A DNA stretch of 64,000 nucleotides from Leptolyngbya boryana PCC 6306 (GTDB taxonomy: Bacteria > Cyanobacteriota > Cyanobacteriia > Leptolyngbyales > Leptolyngbyaceae): the NCBI RefSeq assembly GCF_000353285.1, contig NZ_KB731324.1, positions 1,506,577-1,570,576 of the forward strand. Reading direction: 5' to 3'. The translations under genes were made by a program, and so were the position numbers. Below are positions 1-10,219 of this stretch, piece by piece. A model generated the notes under the pieces. The model saw only the letters and a program-made list of their open reading frames with translations, was not told the DNA's origin and made no database searches. Each line of letters begins with the position of its first letter. The stretch's first letter is position 1.

Positions 1-1703
1 ATTTCTGCATGTTCTGCAATTCCCAGAAGTTCATCATAGCTATAGAGATAAAGTAAATGCGTTAATGTGCTAGTAACAGCAAAGAAATCACTATCAGATT
101 GAATCAGCGTGAGAAGCTGCTGATAGAGAGGAGGAATCAGTGTTTGAACTCCCATTAAGCAAGCATCAAGTAAGAGTAAGGCAGCACTTTCAGATTGCTG
201 CTCACATTGTTTTGCAAGCTCTAGCAATCGCATCTCAGCCGCTTCCAGTAAAGTAGACCCATAAATAGCAGCTTCAATGCAACTGCCTTCATAAGCAGGA
301 CTCCACGCGATCGACCATTCCTCCCACTGAATCGAGAGATCCTGACGTGCAGCCAGATCGATTCCACCTGTGCGATTAAAGCCCGCAATTTGTAAGATTC
401 GCAGTTGGTGCAAAAGTTGAGAGCAGGCGGGTTCTTCGAGTAGATTGAGTTGAACAATTCGCCCAATCGGTTGGGGTTCTAAATCATGCTGTTTTAATTG
501 CTGCTTGATCTCTTGAACTAAAGGCGGAACAGAAATTCCCGCAGCAAGTTTCCCTCGTTCTGACCCGCGAAAAACTTCATGGACTGCCCGCAGTAGGGGG
601 TGAGTGGTTGTCACTTCTTCTTTGATTAAAGAAGTTACGATCGCGTCAATGATATCCTGTCGCCAAATCTCTGCATGACTTCGCAAAGCAGCGAGAGCAT
701 GGGCAGCAGATTCAACGGCGATCAAATCTGCCGCGCTGATCAGTTGTTGATGTGATCGTAATGCTGTCACGATTTGAGCAAACACTTCGCGATAGATCGC
801 ATTGTGAGTGTAAGTGTCTTCTTGAGCGGAGCTTTGATAACGATGCTGCCAAACCTGATGATAGAAGCCTGGATTGGGCATTCCCGCATCATATCCAGTC
901 AGGCTATCTAAGCGATCGTAAGAAAAAGGAGTCAGCGCAATGCCTTGCTGAACGATCGCAGGTTTAAGGCACTGTTCAAGATAGGAAAAGACTAGGCTTG
1001 CTTGTGGCTCAGTCGGTGGATTCAAAAGCTGAGTGTGAAGTGCATAACTATGAAAGCCACCCGTTACCACTAAGATTTGACCCCCGTATCGCGCGATCGC
1101 TTGCCGAATTTTCTCGGTCATAAAGGCTTCACGCTGCTGATCTTCGAGTGTGGGTTCGTCTAAAGCTCGACAGTGAAAACAAAACTGATGCGCTCGATCG
1201 AGATAAGTTTCCAAAGTCAGCGCTGGATCAATTTCAAATAAATGATCCCAGAGATGATCCAGCCCTTCAATTCCAAGCGTTTCGCATAATTGGCTGACGT
1301 ACTGACTTTGGCGAAGCTCTCGATCGCTATAACGATGATGAGCCGTTTTTGTCGTCGCCATTTTCGACCAGGGCAAATCAATGAATTCAGCCGGAATGTC
1401 TAATTCTTTGGCGATTTGTAGCGCTTGCCATTCTGGAGAATAGACACAGTAAGGATAGAACGCAGCTAAGCGAGTATTGTCTGAAAAATGCGCATAGCTA
1501 TAAACCGCGATCGGTAATTGGTGCAGTAAGTTAAGCTCGGAAATTTGATCATTAAAATCCGCAGGCCCTTCAATCAAAATTGCAGCAGGGCGAATCTTCG
1601 TTGCAAGTTCTCGAACAAATCGCGCACAAGCAGGACTATGATGGCGAACTGGAAAAAAGATCACCTTCGCATCTAAATTCAGAATTGAAGTATCAAAATC
1701 CAT
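1..1703 (-). CDS. DUF5682 family protein (YehM-like), 3' end cut by the window
   Basis: Reading minus from the ATG at 1703, the frame stays open to base 1 (567 codons plus two bases), so the C-terminus lies outside the window. The N-terminus holds FFPVRHHSPACA and, a few residues on, LIEGPADFN; further in comes VTGGFHSYAL. These are the signature segments of DUF5682, a family I know from MoxR-linked gene clusters and whose fold is related to ChaN/erythromycin-esterase proteins; the biochemical activity is not established. The start codon overlaps the stop of the MoxR gene by one base (TAATG), so translation is probably coupled. Family is recognised from motifs; function as part of the MoxR-dependent complex is inference. 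Confidence 0.85.
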   Translation of the reverse strand, partial: MDFDTSILNLDAKVIFFPVRHHSPACARFVRELATKIRPAAILIEGPADFNDQISELNLLHQLPIAVYSYAHFSDNTRLAAFYPYCVYSPEWQALQIAKELDIPAEFIDLPWSKMATTKTAHHRYSDRELRQSQYVSQLCETLGIEGLDHLWDHLFEIDPALTLETYLDRAHQFCFHCRALDEPTLEDQQREAFMTEKIRQAIARYGGQILVVTGGFHSYALHTQLLNPPTEPQASLVFSYLEQCLKPAIVQQGIALTPFSYDRLDSLTGYDAGMPNPGFYHQVWQHRYQSSAQEDTYTHNAIYREVFAQIVTALRSHQQLISAADLIAVESAAHALAALRSHAEIWRQDIIDAIVTSLIKEEVTTTHPLLRAVHEVFRGSERGKLAAGISVPPLVQEIKQQLKQHDLEPQPIGRIVQLNLLEEPACSQLLHQLRILQIAGFNRTGGIDLAARQDLSIQWEEWSIAWSPAYEGSCIEAAIYGSTLLEAAEMRLLELAKQCEQQSESAALLLLDACLMGVQTLIPPLYQQLLTLIQSDSDFFAVTSTLTHLLYLYSYDELLGIAEHAE

Positions 1704-2800
1704 TACAACACCTGATGATGAGCCGTGTAATAGTCTTGCCAAAGCTGGTCTTGGCGATTTTTTACTACATGATTAAAGTAATGCCGGAGCTTTTTCAAAT
1801 CATCGGTTGCATCTTTTAAAGCAGAACCGACTAAGCTGTGTAAAAGATTTTCAGGAGTGGGAGCGCGATCGCCATAATAATAAGCATGAATCACCGAAGC
1901 ATATCCGACTGAAACTGCCTCAGCGGTACTCATCACAGTTGTGAGCGGCTCAAATGTTCGACCATCTTCAGTTTGTCCGGTGCGAAGCTCGCGAAATGTG
2001 GTAACTAAAACTTCTGTTAAATCTTCATTCAAACTCGCTGGAATGGAAGCCTGTTCTAACATCCGATTCGTTTCTCGTTGTACTAGCTCGATTTCTTGCT
2101 GCAAATCTGAGATAGGTTGCAAGGTCTCGAAATTGAAGCGCCGTTTCAGGGCTGCACTCATTTCATTGACTCCGCGATCGCGAGTATTAGCAGTTGCAAT
2201 CACATTAAATCCGACTTTTGCATATAAGCTCCGATTGCTATCGGGTAATTCTGGAATGCTCATCATACGATCGCTGAGCACAGACAGTAAAGTGTCTTGA
2301 ATCTCTAAGGGACAGCGCGTAATTTCCTCAAATCGGACAATCTTACCTTCGCTCATTCCGCGATGAAGTGGGGCGGAAACGAGCGATCGAGAACTTGGGC
2401 CTTCTGCTAGTAACAGAGCATAGTTCCAAGAATATTTAATATTGTCCTCAGTTGTCCCCGCACTGCCTTGAATCGTGAGAGTTGAATCTCCACTGATTCC
2501 TGCCGCGAGCAACTCGCTCAGATAGCTTTTTGCAGTCCCCGGCTCACCAATCAGCATCAAACCGCGATTCGTTGCGAGTGCGACAATGCAGCGTTCCAAT
2601 TGGGCACGACTGCCAACGAATTTTTGAGTAATTCCCAGTGCGCGATCGCCCAAAATAAATTTCAAAACCGATTGCGGCGTGAGCTTCCATCCCCCCGGAC
2701 GAGGTGCATCTTTATCGAGTTCGACAAGTTTCTTCAGTTCGGTTGCGTAGAGCGATTCGGCAGCGGGGCGTTGAAGTTCAATCTGAGCGCGTTTAGGCAT
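1703..2800 (-). CDS. MoxR-type AAA+ ATPase (YehL-like)
   Basis: 365 residues. A Walker A loop GEPGTAKS lies near residue 84, Walker B/acidic segment [10 protein letters not shown] near 153, sensor-1 [12 protein letters not shown] near 200 and an arginine-finger region ALKRRFNFE just after. This order and the GEPGTAKS loop fit the MoxR subgroup, ATPases that act as chaperones for metal-cofactor or VWA-domain partners. It starts 8 bases inside the DUF4132 gene and its stop overlaps the DUF5682 start, so the three genes form one transcript. By analogy with E. coli yehL the partner VWA protein should lie just left of the window. ATPase assignment is firm; substrate is unknown. Confidence 0.93.
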   Translation of the reverse strand: MPKRAQIELQRPAAESLYATELKKLVELDKDAPRPGGWKLTPQSVLKFILGDRALGITQKFVGSRAQLERCIVALATNRGLMLIGEPGTAKSYLSELLAAGISGDSTLTIQGSAGTTEDNIKYSWNYALLLAEGPSSRSLVSAPLHRGMSEGKIVRFEEITRCPLEIQDTLLSVLSDRMMSIPELPDSNRSLYAKVGFNVIATANTRDRGVNEMSAALKRRFNFETLQPISDLQQEIELVQRETNRMLEQASIPASLNEDLTEVLVTTFRELRTGQTEDGRTFEPLTTVMSTAEAVSVGYASVIHAYYYGDRAPTPENLLHSLVGSALKDATDDLKKLRHYFNHVVKNRQDQLWQDYYTAHHQVL

Positions 2801-5339
2801 GACGTTTTTTGGAACGGTGGGTCAGGTGGTCGATTTCGCGGAGTACTTCGCTAAAAACAAGTGGAGCAACTGTCGTTAGCGGAATGCGATCGCGCTCAGT
2901 GGGGACACGCCTACCATCCCAATCATTTGCAACAAAGAAAATGCGATCGATGCGTTGATACCCGTGCTCGCGGGGCATCTCCGAGACACTGAGAATAGCA
3001 GCGGTATGGTCAGCACGAAATCGCTTACAATACCCGCGCCAATGTCCGCGCCCGATATAGGTTTCAGTCCAGCCTAGCTTCATCAGAGATTGAGTTAAAT
3101 TGACAGTGAAAACGCCTCGATCGGCGAACCGGGTGACAATCGTAGCATCTTGTTCCTGGGTTGACACAGAATATATTGGGCGATTGACTTGGGCAAAGGG
3201 CGGAATCAATTCATAGTCGGACAACAACTCCGCCCAGGTTGATCGATCTGGCATCTCCAACGGATGTGGCAAGTAAATCTCGGCTTCTGAAGAGAGTTCT
3301 ACGGGCATATCAGAGCTATCCGCGAGAGTTCCATCCTCGGCAATGCGAAAACACATCGATTTAGCTTGCCAAATCAAACTCTGAGCCATTGGACGTACGA
3401 TCGGATGAAAGACGAAGGACTGAAATTCTGCAACAGTATAAGCAGCTCTGTGAATCATTTGCTGCTCAAATCGTAGCGATTGCAGGGTGAGAAATTGCTT
3501 GAGTTGGGTTTTGCTGAGTTGGGTTTGATGGGTCTTGGGTCTACGTTTGCGGGGGCTTCCCGAATTCGCAATCGTAGTGCAATGCCTCTCAAGAACTTCT
3601 CGCATTGCACAATCTTCTAACTGTCGCCGAGATAGATTGCGCGCTTTTGCAATCTCATCGAGTGCTTGTTCAGGTCGAATCAGTCTAGAAATCGGTGGGT
3701 ATGCGAATTGCATCAATTGGTAAATTGCTGTCTCTGACGCATGCAATGTTAGTGCAGCGATTCCCGATGTTGCAAGCTGATGCTTTGATGCTTTACACCA
3801 GGCTCGAATCAAATCAGCTAACTTGAGAAGAATCTCATCATCGCCTAATCGCCCTAATGCTAAAATTACCCAGTCTGCTCGACCTTTCGGCTTTTTTAAG
3901 CTCCATTGTTCATAGAGTTGCCACACAAATTGGCTGAGTGAATCAGCATTTGTATGTTGTCTCAGAATTGATGAGCAATTGTCAGGATCAGCTTGAAGTA
4001 GATTCAAGATTGCTTGATGGTGAGTTGTTGAGAGTCGAGTGTCACCAACGACGATCGCGGGTAAATCACTCACTTTCACCCAATCTAGTGGCTCAAGCTT
4101 CGGAGCCGCATCTACGATCGCTTTGAACCACTTGGGCGTTTTTCCCAGTTCTTCTCGCTGCGGAGCATCAAAAATTTGCAGTTCGATCTGCTGATATTCA
4201 TCACTCATTTTTTCTCGAATCAAATCGCCAAATCCTTGTCGCTGCATCATTCTGAGCCAAGCGATCGCGGTTTCTCTTAAAGGATGTTTTTGAATCGTGA
4301 GGGGAAGTAATCCCGCGATCGACAATTCTAGATTCTCTTCTAGCCATTGCTGTGCTCGATCGCGAATTCGCGATCGCTGAACAAGAGCAAGAATTTGGGG
4401 AGCGACAATGGGCGATCGGATCAAAGTCAGCACATCAAACATCTCAGCAGCATTTGATACTTCTTTGTTGCTATTGAGCGCAGCAATGCTTTCTGTGACG
4501 AGTTCTAGTGCAGTTAATTCCGTATGTGCCAACCATGCTCGAACCTGTTCGGCTGTCCCCAATCGTAATCTTAAACGACGAACATGATGCATGACTAAAT
4601 CCGCACTTTCTAGCCCAAAAATAACTTCAAGTCTAAAATTGCGATCGAAAGCAGCATAGGATCTTTCAGGCTTCCATTTTGCAACTAAGGCTTCAAGCCA
4701 GTCATGTATACCTAATAAGGCGGAAAGATGAGGTCTAAAGTAGAACCTTTGAGGCTCCCAATTTGCCCTAATATAAGTTTTGATTGCTTCAAATTTCGTC
4801 TCATTCAAGTAAGGCAAAATATGCTGCCTGAATCCTACAAATAGTTGATATTGCCGATGCTCAGTTAATTTATCTAATAGCTGTTCAATCGATAGAAAAT
4901 AGCTTAGGATAAACGTCATTTGAGCAGGCGCATAGTTACTTTCAACGAGGGTAAACCATTCCTGTATTTCAGCAATCTCGACTGGAGCGGCTAGAGGCTC
5001 AGTTTCAAAACGTTCAGTTTCAAAGCGTTTTACTAAATCTCGAACGCGATCGAAGTGATGTGCTTTCGTAATTGCCTTATACCAAAAAATTGCTTCCTCG
5101 ATCGACATTGAAACCGGAATCTCACACGCCTCCCATTGCCAATGTCTACTTTTCAATCGTTTTACTTTTTTTAATTTTGCGATCGCAACTTCTCGGTCAA
5201 AAGACTGCGGCTCTGGACGGATCAATTGGGGACGTTTGCGCCAAGTTGCCCAACACCAATCTGCTGGATCAAGATCGATGAGAGGATGACGGTCACATTG
5301 ATGTGTGCCACAGGCATCGAAAGAATCATACAGCATCAT
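2793..5339 (-). CDS. DUF4132 family protein (MolR/YehI-like)
   Basis: 848 residues, first gene of the minus-strand operon. The middle is alpha-helical, leucine-rich and HEAT-like. The C-terminus carries the DUF4132-type ending: a W[11 protein letters not shown] stretch, then DRIFFVAND and [13 protein letters not shown]. coli MolR and YehI share this arrangement. No catalytic motif is visible. The following MoxR gene begins 8 bases before this stop. The family call rests on the C-terminal motif and on neighbours; the older literature link of MolR to molybdate is weak, so no function is claimed. Confidence 0.75.
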   Translation of the reverse strand: MMLYDSFDACGTHQCDRHPLIDLDPADWCWATWRKRPQLIRPEPQSFDREVAIAKLKKVKRLKSRHWQWEACEIPVSMSIEEAIFWYKAITKAHHFDRVRDLVKRFETERFETEPLAAPVEIAEIQEWFTLVESNYAPAQMTFILSYFLSIEQLLDKLTEHRQYQLFVGFRQHILPYLNETKFEAIKTYIRANWEPQRFYFRPHLSALLGIHDWLEALVAKWKPERSYAAFDRNFRLEVIFGLESADLVMHHVRRLRLRLGTAEQVRAWLAHTELTALELVTESIAALNSNKEVSNAAEMFDVLTLIRSPIVAPQILALVQRSRIRDRAQQWLEENLELSIAGLLPLTIQKHPLRETAIAWLRMMQRQGFGDLIREKMSDEYQQIELQIFDAPQREELGKTPKWFKAIVDAAPKLEPLDWVKVSDLPAIVVGDTRLSTTHHQAILNLLQADPDNCSSILRQHTNADSLSQFVWQLYEQWSLKKPKGRADWVILALGRLGDDEILLKLADLIRAWCKASKHQLATSGIAALTLHASETAIYQLMQFAYPPISRLIRPEQALDEIAKARNLSRRQLEDCAMREVLERHCTTIANSGSPRKRRPKTHQTQLSKTQLKQFLTLQSLRFEQQMIHRAAYTVAEFQSFVFHPIVRPMAQSLIWQAKSMCFRIAEDGTLADSSDMPVELSSEAEIYLPHPLEMPDRSTWAELLSDYELIPPFAQVNRPIYSVSTQEQDATIVTRFADRGVFTVNLTQSLMKLGWTETYIGRGHWRGYCKRFRADHTAAILSVSEMPREHGYQRIDRIFFVANDWDGRRVPTERDRIPLTTVAPLVFSEVLREIDHLTHRSKKRHA

Positions 5340-5487
5340 CTGGTTGATGGTTCAATTATACTATCACGGAGATTTGACTCGCTATCATAGCACGCAACTT
5401 AGTGATGAAGCGTGTTCGTTAAGTGCATTTGGCTCTATAGATAGACGATACTCAGCTTCTCCTGACTAGGATTTAGGTTTTAGCCTT

Positions 5488-5991
5488 ATGACTCAAGTTC
5501 TAGAACCTCAACAATCGCGGCTCCTCTCTAAGCAATTCATGCTCGCTGGAATCTTGCTCGGTATGGGATTTGCGGGATTTTTCGATGGAATTGTGCTGCA
5601 TCAGATTTTGCAGTGGCATCACATGTTAAGCAGTGTGCGACCGATGACGAACATGAGTGATGTCAAAGTCCATTCAGTCGCAGATGGATTGTTTCATTTA
5701 GCCGATTATGGATTGACGATCGCGGGTGTAACTTTACTTTGGCGATCGCATCTCCAAGATCAACTGCCAAAATCTTCCCAACCATTCATCGGATTAATTC
5801 TATTTGGGGCAGGATTATTTAATACGATCGAAGGCTTCATTGATCACGAAATTTTAGGAATTCATCATGTCCATTCAGGCACACATTACCTGCTTTGGGA
5901 CATTGGTTTTTTAATGTTTGGAATTGGGCTGATTATAGCGGGTTTGAAATTACTCGATCGCTGGAAAAACGCTCCTGAATCTATGCCCTGA
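5488..5991 (+). CDS. DUF2243 family membrane protein
   Basis: 167 residues with four hydrophobic segments (about 17-35, 75-90, 103-120 and 137-158), so a small integral membrane protein. It has conserved histidines in FFDGIVLHQILQWHH, FHLADYG and FIDHEILGIHHVH, the hallmark of DUF2243 (COG4329), and these could bind metal or haem. It begins 148 bases from the divergent DUF4132 gene and ends 89 bases before the Mn catalase gene on the same strand, so the two may be co-transcribed. Function of the family is unknown. Confidence 0.85.
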   Translation: MTQVLEPQQSRLLSKQFMLAGILLGMGFAGFFDGIVLHQILQWHHMLSSVRPMTNMSDVKVHSVADGLFHLADYGLTIAGVTLLWRSHLQDQLPKSSQPFIGLILFGAGLFNTIEGFIDHEILGIHHVHSGTHYLLWDIGFLMFGIGLIIAGLKLLDRWKNAPESMP

Positions 5992-6080
5992 GTGTTCAAC
6001 TATAGGCTGATTCAACGGTTAGATTGCATCGCTAAAACGGAGAGGTTCGCATGAAATTAACTCTTTTTTAGAGGAATCTT

Positions 6081-7013
6081 ATGTTTCTACACACGAAGCG
6101 TTTACAGTACTTTACTCCTCCCTCTAAGCCCGACCCAATCTACGCCAAAAAGCTACAAGAATTAATTGGCGGTTCGATGGGTGAAATGACCGTAATGATG
6201 CAGTACTTATTCCAAGGCTGGAACTGTCGCGGTCCTGCAAAATATCGCGACCTATTGCTAGATACGGGAACCGAAGAAATTGGTCACGTTGAAATGCTCG
6301 CAACAATGGTGGCTCATCTTCTCGATAAAGCACCTGTAGAAATGCAGGAAGAAGGCGCAAAAGATCCAGTTGTCGGTGCAGTCATGGGCGGAACCAATCC
6401 CCGCGATGTAATTGCAGCAGCGATGAATCCTCAGCACGAAATTGTGTCTGGACAAGGTGCAATGCCCGCCGATAGTGTCGGCTTCCCTTGGAACGGTCGC
6501 TTTATTGTTGCCAGTGGAAACTTGCTGGCAGATTTTCGCTCGAACCTGCACGCAGAATCACAAGGTCTAATGCAGGCGGTTCGGTTATACGAAATGACCG
6601 ACGATCCAGGTGTGAGAGACCACTTGAGCTTTATGATTGCACGGGATACGATGCATCAGAATCAATGGTTAGCCGCGATCGAAGAATTACAGAGCGACGG
6701 ATTTGAAGAGACGGTCACTCCCAAGATTGCCCACGAATATGGCAAGAAAGAGTACGCTTATCAATTCTGGAACAATTCCGAAGGTCAAGAAAGTGCTGAA
6801 GGTCGATGGGCAAAAGGACAATCGATCGATGGTAAAGGTCAGTTTGAGTATGTAGCTAACCCCCAAGCCGTTGGTCCAATCCCAGAACCACCGCAACCCG
6901 ATCCAAAACTACATGCCACTCCCGCGACTCCTGCCATGCAGAAGACCAGCGATAACGGTGCAAAAAACTTTGTCGATAGCGCAGTCGATACAGTCAAACA
7001 GATTACGAAGTAA
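6081..7013 (+). CDS. Manganese catalase (non-haem, dimanganese)
   Basis: 310 residues. It disproportionates hydrogen peroxide at a dimanganese centre in a four-helix bundle, in the cytosol. The ligand set is complete: E35 (GEMTVMMQ), E66 and H69 (TEEIGHVEM), E159 (HAESQG) and H192 (TMHQNQ). The C-terminus (about 250-310) is proline-rich then hydrophilic, probably a flexible oligomerisation tail. The RBS is AGAGGA, about 10 bases before the ATG. Downstream is a G-rich inverted repeat shared with the convergent rod-linker gene. With the DUF2243 gene it forms a likely peroxide-stress pair, which is inference. Confidence 0.95.
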   Translation: MFLHTKRLQYFTPPSKPDPIYAKKLQELIGGSMGEMTVMMQYLFQGWNCRGPAKYRDLLLDTGTEEIGHVEMLATMVAHLLDKAPVEMQEEGAKDPVVGAVMGGTNPRDVIAAAMNPQHEIVSGQGAMPADSVGFPWNGRFIVASGNLLADFRSNLHAESQGLMQAVRLYEMTDDPGVRDHLSFMIARDTMHQNQWLAAIEELQSDGFEETVTPKIAHEYGKKEYAYQFWNNSEGQESAEGRWAKGQSIDGKGQFEYVANPQAVGPIPEPPQPDPKLHATPATPAMQKTSDNGAKNFVDSAVDTVKQITK

Positions 7014-7059
7014 GAGAGTGTAGGGAGTTCTTGTGTAACAGCCCTAAATTAGGTATGAA

Positions 7060-7113
7060 GTGGGGAGTGGGGAGTGGGGAATTGTTCCCGTAGTTGCTCC
7101 CTACTCCCCACTC
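7060..7113. terminator. G-rich tandem repeat forming an inverted repeat between convergent genes
   Basis: Three copies of a GTGGGGA unit on plus (7060-7080) face a C-rich arm TCCCTACTCCCCACTC (7098-7113), with a loop of about 17 bases. A long GC-rich hairpin can form in transcripts from either strand, between the Mn catalase stop and the linker gene stop. It looks like a bidirectional terminator built from the heptamer-type short tandem repeats common in filamentous cyanobacteria. Confidence 0.55.
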
Positions 7114-7148
7114 TGCAAAATCAATGCAGTTGACGACTAATTCACATC

Positions 7149-8009
7149 CTATAGCGGAGTAATGCTCGCGATTTTACCGCCCTGACGCTGAACTCGCTGC
7201 ATATGTGCCGACAGTTCCTCATAAGGAATCACCACAACCTTATTCACCCGGCGAACTTTTGGATAACCGCCACCGCGAATACCAGCCACTTCCACCCGGT
7301 AGAATTGCCCCGATCCGTGCGCCTTGGAGCCACCAAATGCACTCGCCGTCGCATCTCCTTTCTGAGCAGACAAGAACGCAAAGCCCGGTGCTGAAGACGG
7401 AATAATCGTCGGAGCAGATTTCTGAGCAATATTCTTCGCTAAGCGAGGTGCACTGCCGGTCAGAGTTGCATTATCACTATTGGCATAGCCGCGATACAGT
7501 TGCAGCAAGCGAGGGAATCCAACCGTGCGTTGACCAACGCCAGTCGTCGTGAAATCCCGATAGTAAGGCACAATGTTTTCGCCAAAGCTGGATTGATACT
7601 CATCCGAATCAATGTAAGAATCAATGTCTGCTTCAAATCCCTTGGACTGATACAGATCTAGATGCTCAGTGATCTCAGACTGATCGTAAGGCGCACGACC
7701 CAACAGGTGCTTAAAGTTCAACTCGATCGTCCGGCTTTGGAAGCAGTTGTAAAAGAATTTCTCCTTGTACAAGTCTGATTTAGCAACTTGGCGCACAAAC
7801 TCTTGCACGGTGATCTGACGGTTGCGGAGCAAAGACTCTGAAATGGTCAGGCGCTCAGACTTTAAGAGATGAGGATTTCCCAAAACTTGCTGATAAACCG
7901 CAAGAATCACGCCTTCGATCTCGTCCTGAGTCGCATAAGGACGCAATTCGACTTTGGCATCATCCAAACTGGAGATACCCAAGCGAGCTGCTGCTGTTGT
8001 AATAGCCAC
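7149..8009 (-). CDS. cpcC: Phycobilisome rod linker with CpcD domain (second of two)
   Basis: 286 residues. The N-terminal phycobilisome linker domain spans about residues 20-170, with the family segments [36 protein letters not shown] and [16 protein letters not shown]. The C-terminal CpcD-like cap (about 230-286) starts at [11 protein letters not shown] and ends [13 protein letters not shown]...ITPL. It joins phycocyanin hexamers in the peripheral rods of the thylakoid-bound phycobilisome. It is the last gene of the cpcB-cpcA-linker-linker string, separated from the previous linker by 172 bases containing a GC-rich hairpin. The strong CTCCT complement of an RBS is seen just upstream of the ATG. 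Confidence 0.95.
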   Translation of the reverse strand: MAITTAAARLGISSLDDAKVELRPYATQDEIEGVILAVYQQVLGNPHLLKSERLTISESLLRNRQITVQEFVRQVAKSDLYKEKFFYNCFQSRTIELNFKHLLGRAPYDQSEITEHLDLYQSKGFEADIDSYIDSDEYQSSFGENIVPYYRDFTTTGVGQRTVGFPRLLQLYRGYANSDNATLTGSAPRLAKNIAQKSAPTIIPSSAPGFAFLSAQKGDATASAFGGSKAHGSGQFYRVEVAGIRGGGYPKVRRVNKVVVIPYEELSAHMQRVQRQGGKIASITPL

Positions 8010-8092
8010 CTAAAACTCTCCTTTATATCGTAGGAAATGAACTGAATAAGGGACTTGCCATTCATTAGCATCCCACTGCTACATTGCAGAAA

Positions 8093-8117
8093 CCGCCCGA
8101 AGTTGAGCTTAGGGCGG
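8093..8117 (-). terminator. Hairpin between the two rod-linker genes
   Basis: CCGCCC (8093-8098) pairs with GGGCGG (8112-8117) across a 13-base loop, and on minus the stem is followed by TTTC. It sits in the 172-base gap between the two linker genes. It probably reduces read-through or stabilises the upstream mRNA, setting the lower linker dose seen in cpc operons. This is inferred from structure and position. Confidence 0.5.
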
Positions 8118-8181
8118 GATAGAATCGAGATTAAAGAAATCGTTCCTGGGACTTCATCGATTAGCAATTCCCTCAATCGAT

Positions 8182-8997
8182 TTAGACAGGAGTCACACTG
8201 ACCACTCTGCTGCCCGAACGATTCAACTGTTGAAGTTTCGAGGACAGTTGATCATAAGAAACAAGCACTTCCGTGGTTGCCTGCCGCACAACGGCTGAGT
8301 TTGGAGATGCAGAGCGCAACACCCGCAGACGATAGACATCACCACGGTTGCCACCTAACGCACCTGAAAGTGCAGTTGCCGAAGGAGCAGAGATCGGGGT
8401 TGCTAGGTTCTTCGCAACTTCCCAGGTTAAACGAGGCTGTTTTTGTCCCTGAGAGCGATCGCTATTTGCATATCCGCGATAGAGATGCAATAAACGACTA
8501 AAGCCGATCGCCCGTGAGCCAGGGTGATCGACTTGGAAATCGCGATGGTAAGGAACAATGTTTTCGCCGAAGCTGCTTTGATACTCAACTGAATCCAGAT
8601 AAGAGTTGATTTCAGCTTCGTAGCCTTCATTCAGGAACAAGTCCAAATGGTAGGAAATCTCAGCCTGCTCGTAAGGTGCACGTCCTAGGAAATGCTTATA
8701 GTTCAGCTCGATAAAGCGCACATGGAAGTTCGGATACAAAAACTTCTCGCGATAGAGATCAGACGTTGCGATCGCCCGCACAAAGTCCCGCACCGAAATC
8801 ACACCCTGAACGAGCTGCGATTCTGCTGCAACCAACCGTTCGCTTTGCATCAGATGCTCGTTGCCAAGCACTTGCCGATATGCTGCTCGAATCACGGCCT
8901 GCACTTCATCTTGAGTCCAATTCGCACGGAGTTCAACGGGCTTTGCTTCTTCAAAAGGCGTAATCCCTAACCGTGCAGCTTCTTGTAAACCAGGCAT
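8182..8997 (-). CDS. cpcC: Phycobilisome rod linker with CpcD domain (first of two)
   Basis: 271 residues. The linker domain (about 20-165) contains [42 protein letters not shown] and [16 protein letters not shown]; the CpcD-like cap (about 220-271) runs from [10 protein letters not shown] to VSVTPV. It is paralogous to the next linker downstream. It follows cpcA by 134 bases that contain a long hairpin, the usual arrangement where linker expression is cut relative to the biliprotein subunits. It most likely attaches one of the distal phycocyanin hexamers; which of the two linkers is core-proximal cannot be told from sequence. Confidence 0.94.
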   Translation of the reverse strand: MPGLQEAARLGITPFEEAKPVELRANWTQDEVQAVIRAAYRQVLGNEHLMQSERLVAAESQLVQGVISVRDFVRAIATSDLYREKFLYPNFHVRFIELNYKHFLGRAPYEQAEISYHLDLFLNEGYEAEINSYLDSVEYQSSFGENIVPYHRDFQVDHPGSRAIGFSRLLHLYRGYANSDRSQGQKQPRLTWEVAKNLATPISAPSATALSGALGGNRGDVYRLRVLRSASPNSAVVRQATTEVLVSYDQLSSKLQQLNRSGSRVVSVTPV

Positions 8998-9063
8998 AGT
9001 TTGGTTCTCCCAATCTTACAAAGGACTAATCAATTGTTTCTTAAGCGTTCATGCCGACAAAAG

Positions 9064-9122
9064 TTGCCCAGAACGATAAACATAGCTCTCTCACAGACAG
9101 GAATGCTGATCGTCCTGGGCAA
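9064..9122 (-). promoter_or_regulatory. Long hairpin downstream of cpcA
   Basis: TTGCCCAGAACGAT (9064-9077) pairs with ATCGTCCTGGGCAA (9109-9122) over 14 bases with one mismatch, leaving a 31-base loop. It lies 9 bases after the cpcA stop on the transcribed strand. No U-run follows, so it looks more like an mRNA-stabilising or processing hairpin than a strong terminator. Such a structure would make cpcBA mRNA more abundant than the linker mRNA. Confidence 0.55.
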
Positions 9123-9131
9123 ACCGCACAA

Positions 9132-9620
9132 TTATGCAAGTGCGTTAATGATGTAGTCGATGTAGGAGTTTGCTTCCAGTGCAGGGTCACCGCTCAAGCC
9201 ATGGTTTGCTTTGATGTAGCGAAGCGCTTCAGCATACCAAGCAGGAACCAATTCAAAACGGCTGTGCATTTCAGCCAAACCTGCCAACAGATACTCATCT
9301 GCAGGTCCAGTTCCACCTGCGATTAAGCAGTATTGGATCATCCGAATATAGTAACCGATGTCACGCAAGCATTTTGCTTTACCGCGTGCGTCGGAAGCAT
9401 AATTCGCACCCTGCATTTGGGTGGTGTAGGGGAATTTTTGGTATACAGCGTTTGCTGCACCTTGAGCGAGTGAATCTGCTTTGTCACCCAAAGCTTTTGC
9501 AGCTTCGAGATCAGCGGTTGCCAAGCGGAGGCGACCGAAAGCGATTTGCAGCTCGGTGTTACCGAGGAAACGACCTTGTGAATCAGCAGCAGCAACTGCT
9601 TCTGTCAATTGTGTTTTCAT
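9132..9620 (-). CDS. cpcA: Phycocyanin alpha subunit
   Basis: 162 residues, the family's normal length, if started at the ATG at 9620; a longer frame to 9656 adds 12 residues unlike any CpcA, and GGAG lies correctly before 9620. The phycocyanobilin-binding C84 is in [12 protein letters not shown], and the classic [20 protein letters not shown] and [11 protein letters not shown] stretches are present. It pairs with CpcB to make the alpha-beta monomer of rod hexamers. Several normally conserved positions differ (for example [13 protein letters not shown] and [13 protein letters not shown]), so it may be one of several cpcA copies. It is not PecA-like enough to call phycoerythrocyanin. Confidence 0.95.
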   Translation of the reverse strand: MKTQLTEAVAAADSQGRFLGNTELQIAFGRLRLATADLEAAKALGDKADSLAQGAANAVYQKFPYTTQMQGANYASDARGKAKCLRDIGYYIRMIQYCLIAGGTGPADEYLLAGLAEMHSRFELVPAWYAEALRYIKANHGLSGDPALEANSYIDYIINALA

Positions 9621-9700
9621 TGGATTCTTTCTCCGTAGTGTTGTAGAAGTTTTCAAACTAAAGCGAGTGCGATGAATCGCATCGCCGAGAATTGAGGGAG

Positions 9701-10219
9701 TTAGCTGATCGCAGCAGCAGCACGATCGAAGTAGCTGCTCAATTCAGCAATCAAAGAGCTACAATCACCCGGTTGGATATTGTTGCGATCGTTGGCAATT
9801 GCGATCGCAGCTTCTTTCATTTTGACGATGCTGTTCGCCATTGAAGAGGTCGGAACGCCCAAAGCAATGTAGGTTTCACGCAGACCATTCAAGCAGCGAT
9901 CGTCGAGCACGCTTGCATCACCCAAGAAGACTGCATAGGTAACGTAGCGCAGAACGATTTCCATATCGCGCATACAAGCTGCAACACGACGGTTGGTGTA
10001 AGCATTTCCACCAGGAGCAATCAATTGAGGCTGTTCTTCAAACAATGCCCGTGCTGCATTCGTAACGATCGTCGAAGCGCTACCTGTGATTCTGTTCACA
10101 ACATCGGTGCGCTTTGCACCGTCTTTTACGACTGCCAAGAGAGCGTCGATTTGTGCGCCACTGACGAGCTGACCTTGTGTATCAGCCTGTGAAACGACCT
10201 TAGTAAAGGCATCTAGCAT
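9701..10219 (-). CDS. cpcB: Phycocyanin beta subunit
   Basis: 172 residues, the canonical length. Both bilin-binding cysteines are present, C82 ([10 protein letters not shown]) and C153 (PGDCSSL), as are N72 (GGNAY, the residue usually methylated) and the C109 segment [13 protein letters not shown]. It is first in the minus-strand operon, 80 bases before cpcA, with GGAGATTGAATCA before the ATG. The chromophore lyase genes cpcE/F that often follow are not in this window and must be elsewhere. Confidence 0.96.
   Translation of the reverse strand: MLDAFTKVVSQADTQGQLVSGAQIDALLAVVKDGAKRTDVVNRITGSASTIVTNAARALFEEQPQLIAPGGNAYTNRRVAACMRDMEIVLRYVTYAVFLGDASVLDDRCLNGLRETYIALGVPTSSMANSIVKMKEAAIAIANDRNNIQPGDCSSLIAELSSYFDRAAAAIS

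Noticed and set aside
9132-10219. Phycoerythrocyanin (pecBA) instead of phycocyanin
   Set aside because: CpcB has C82 and C153 at the CpcB positions and its motifs fit CpcB better than PecB; CpcA motifs likewise.
9132-10219. Sulfur-poor cpc3-type phycocyanin
   Set aside because: Both subunits keep several Met and Cys residues beyond the chromophore cysteines, so the sulfur-sparing pattern is not visible.
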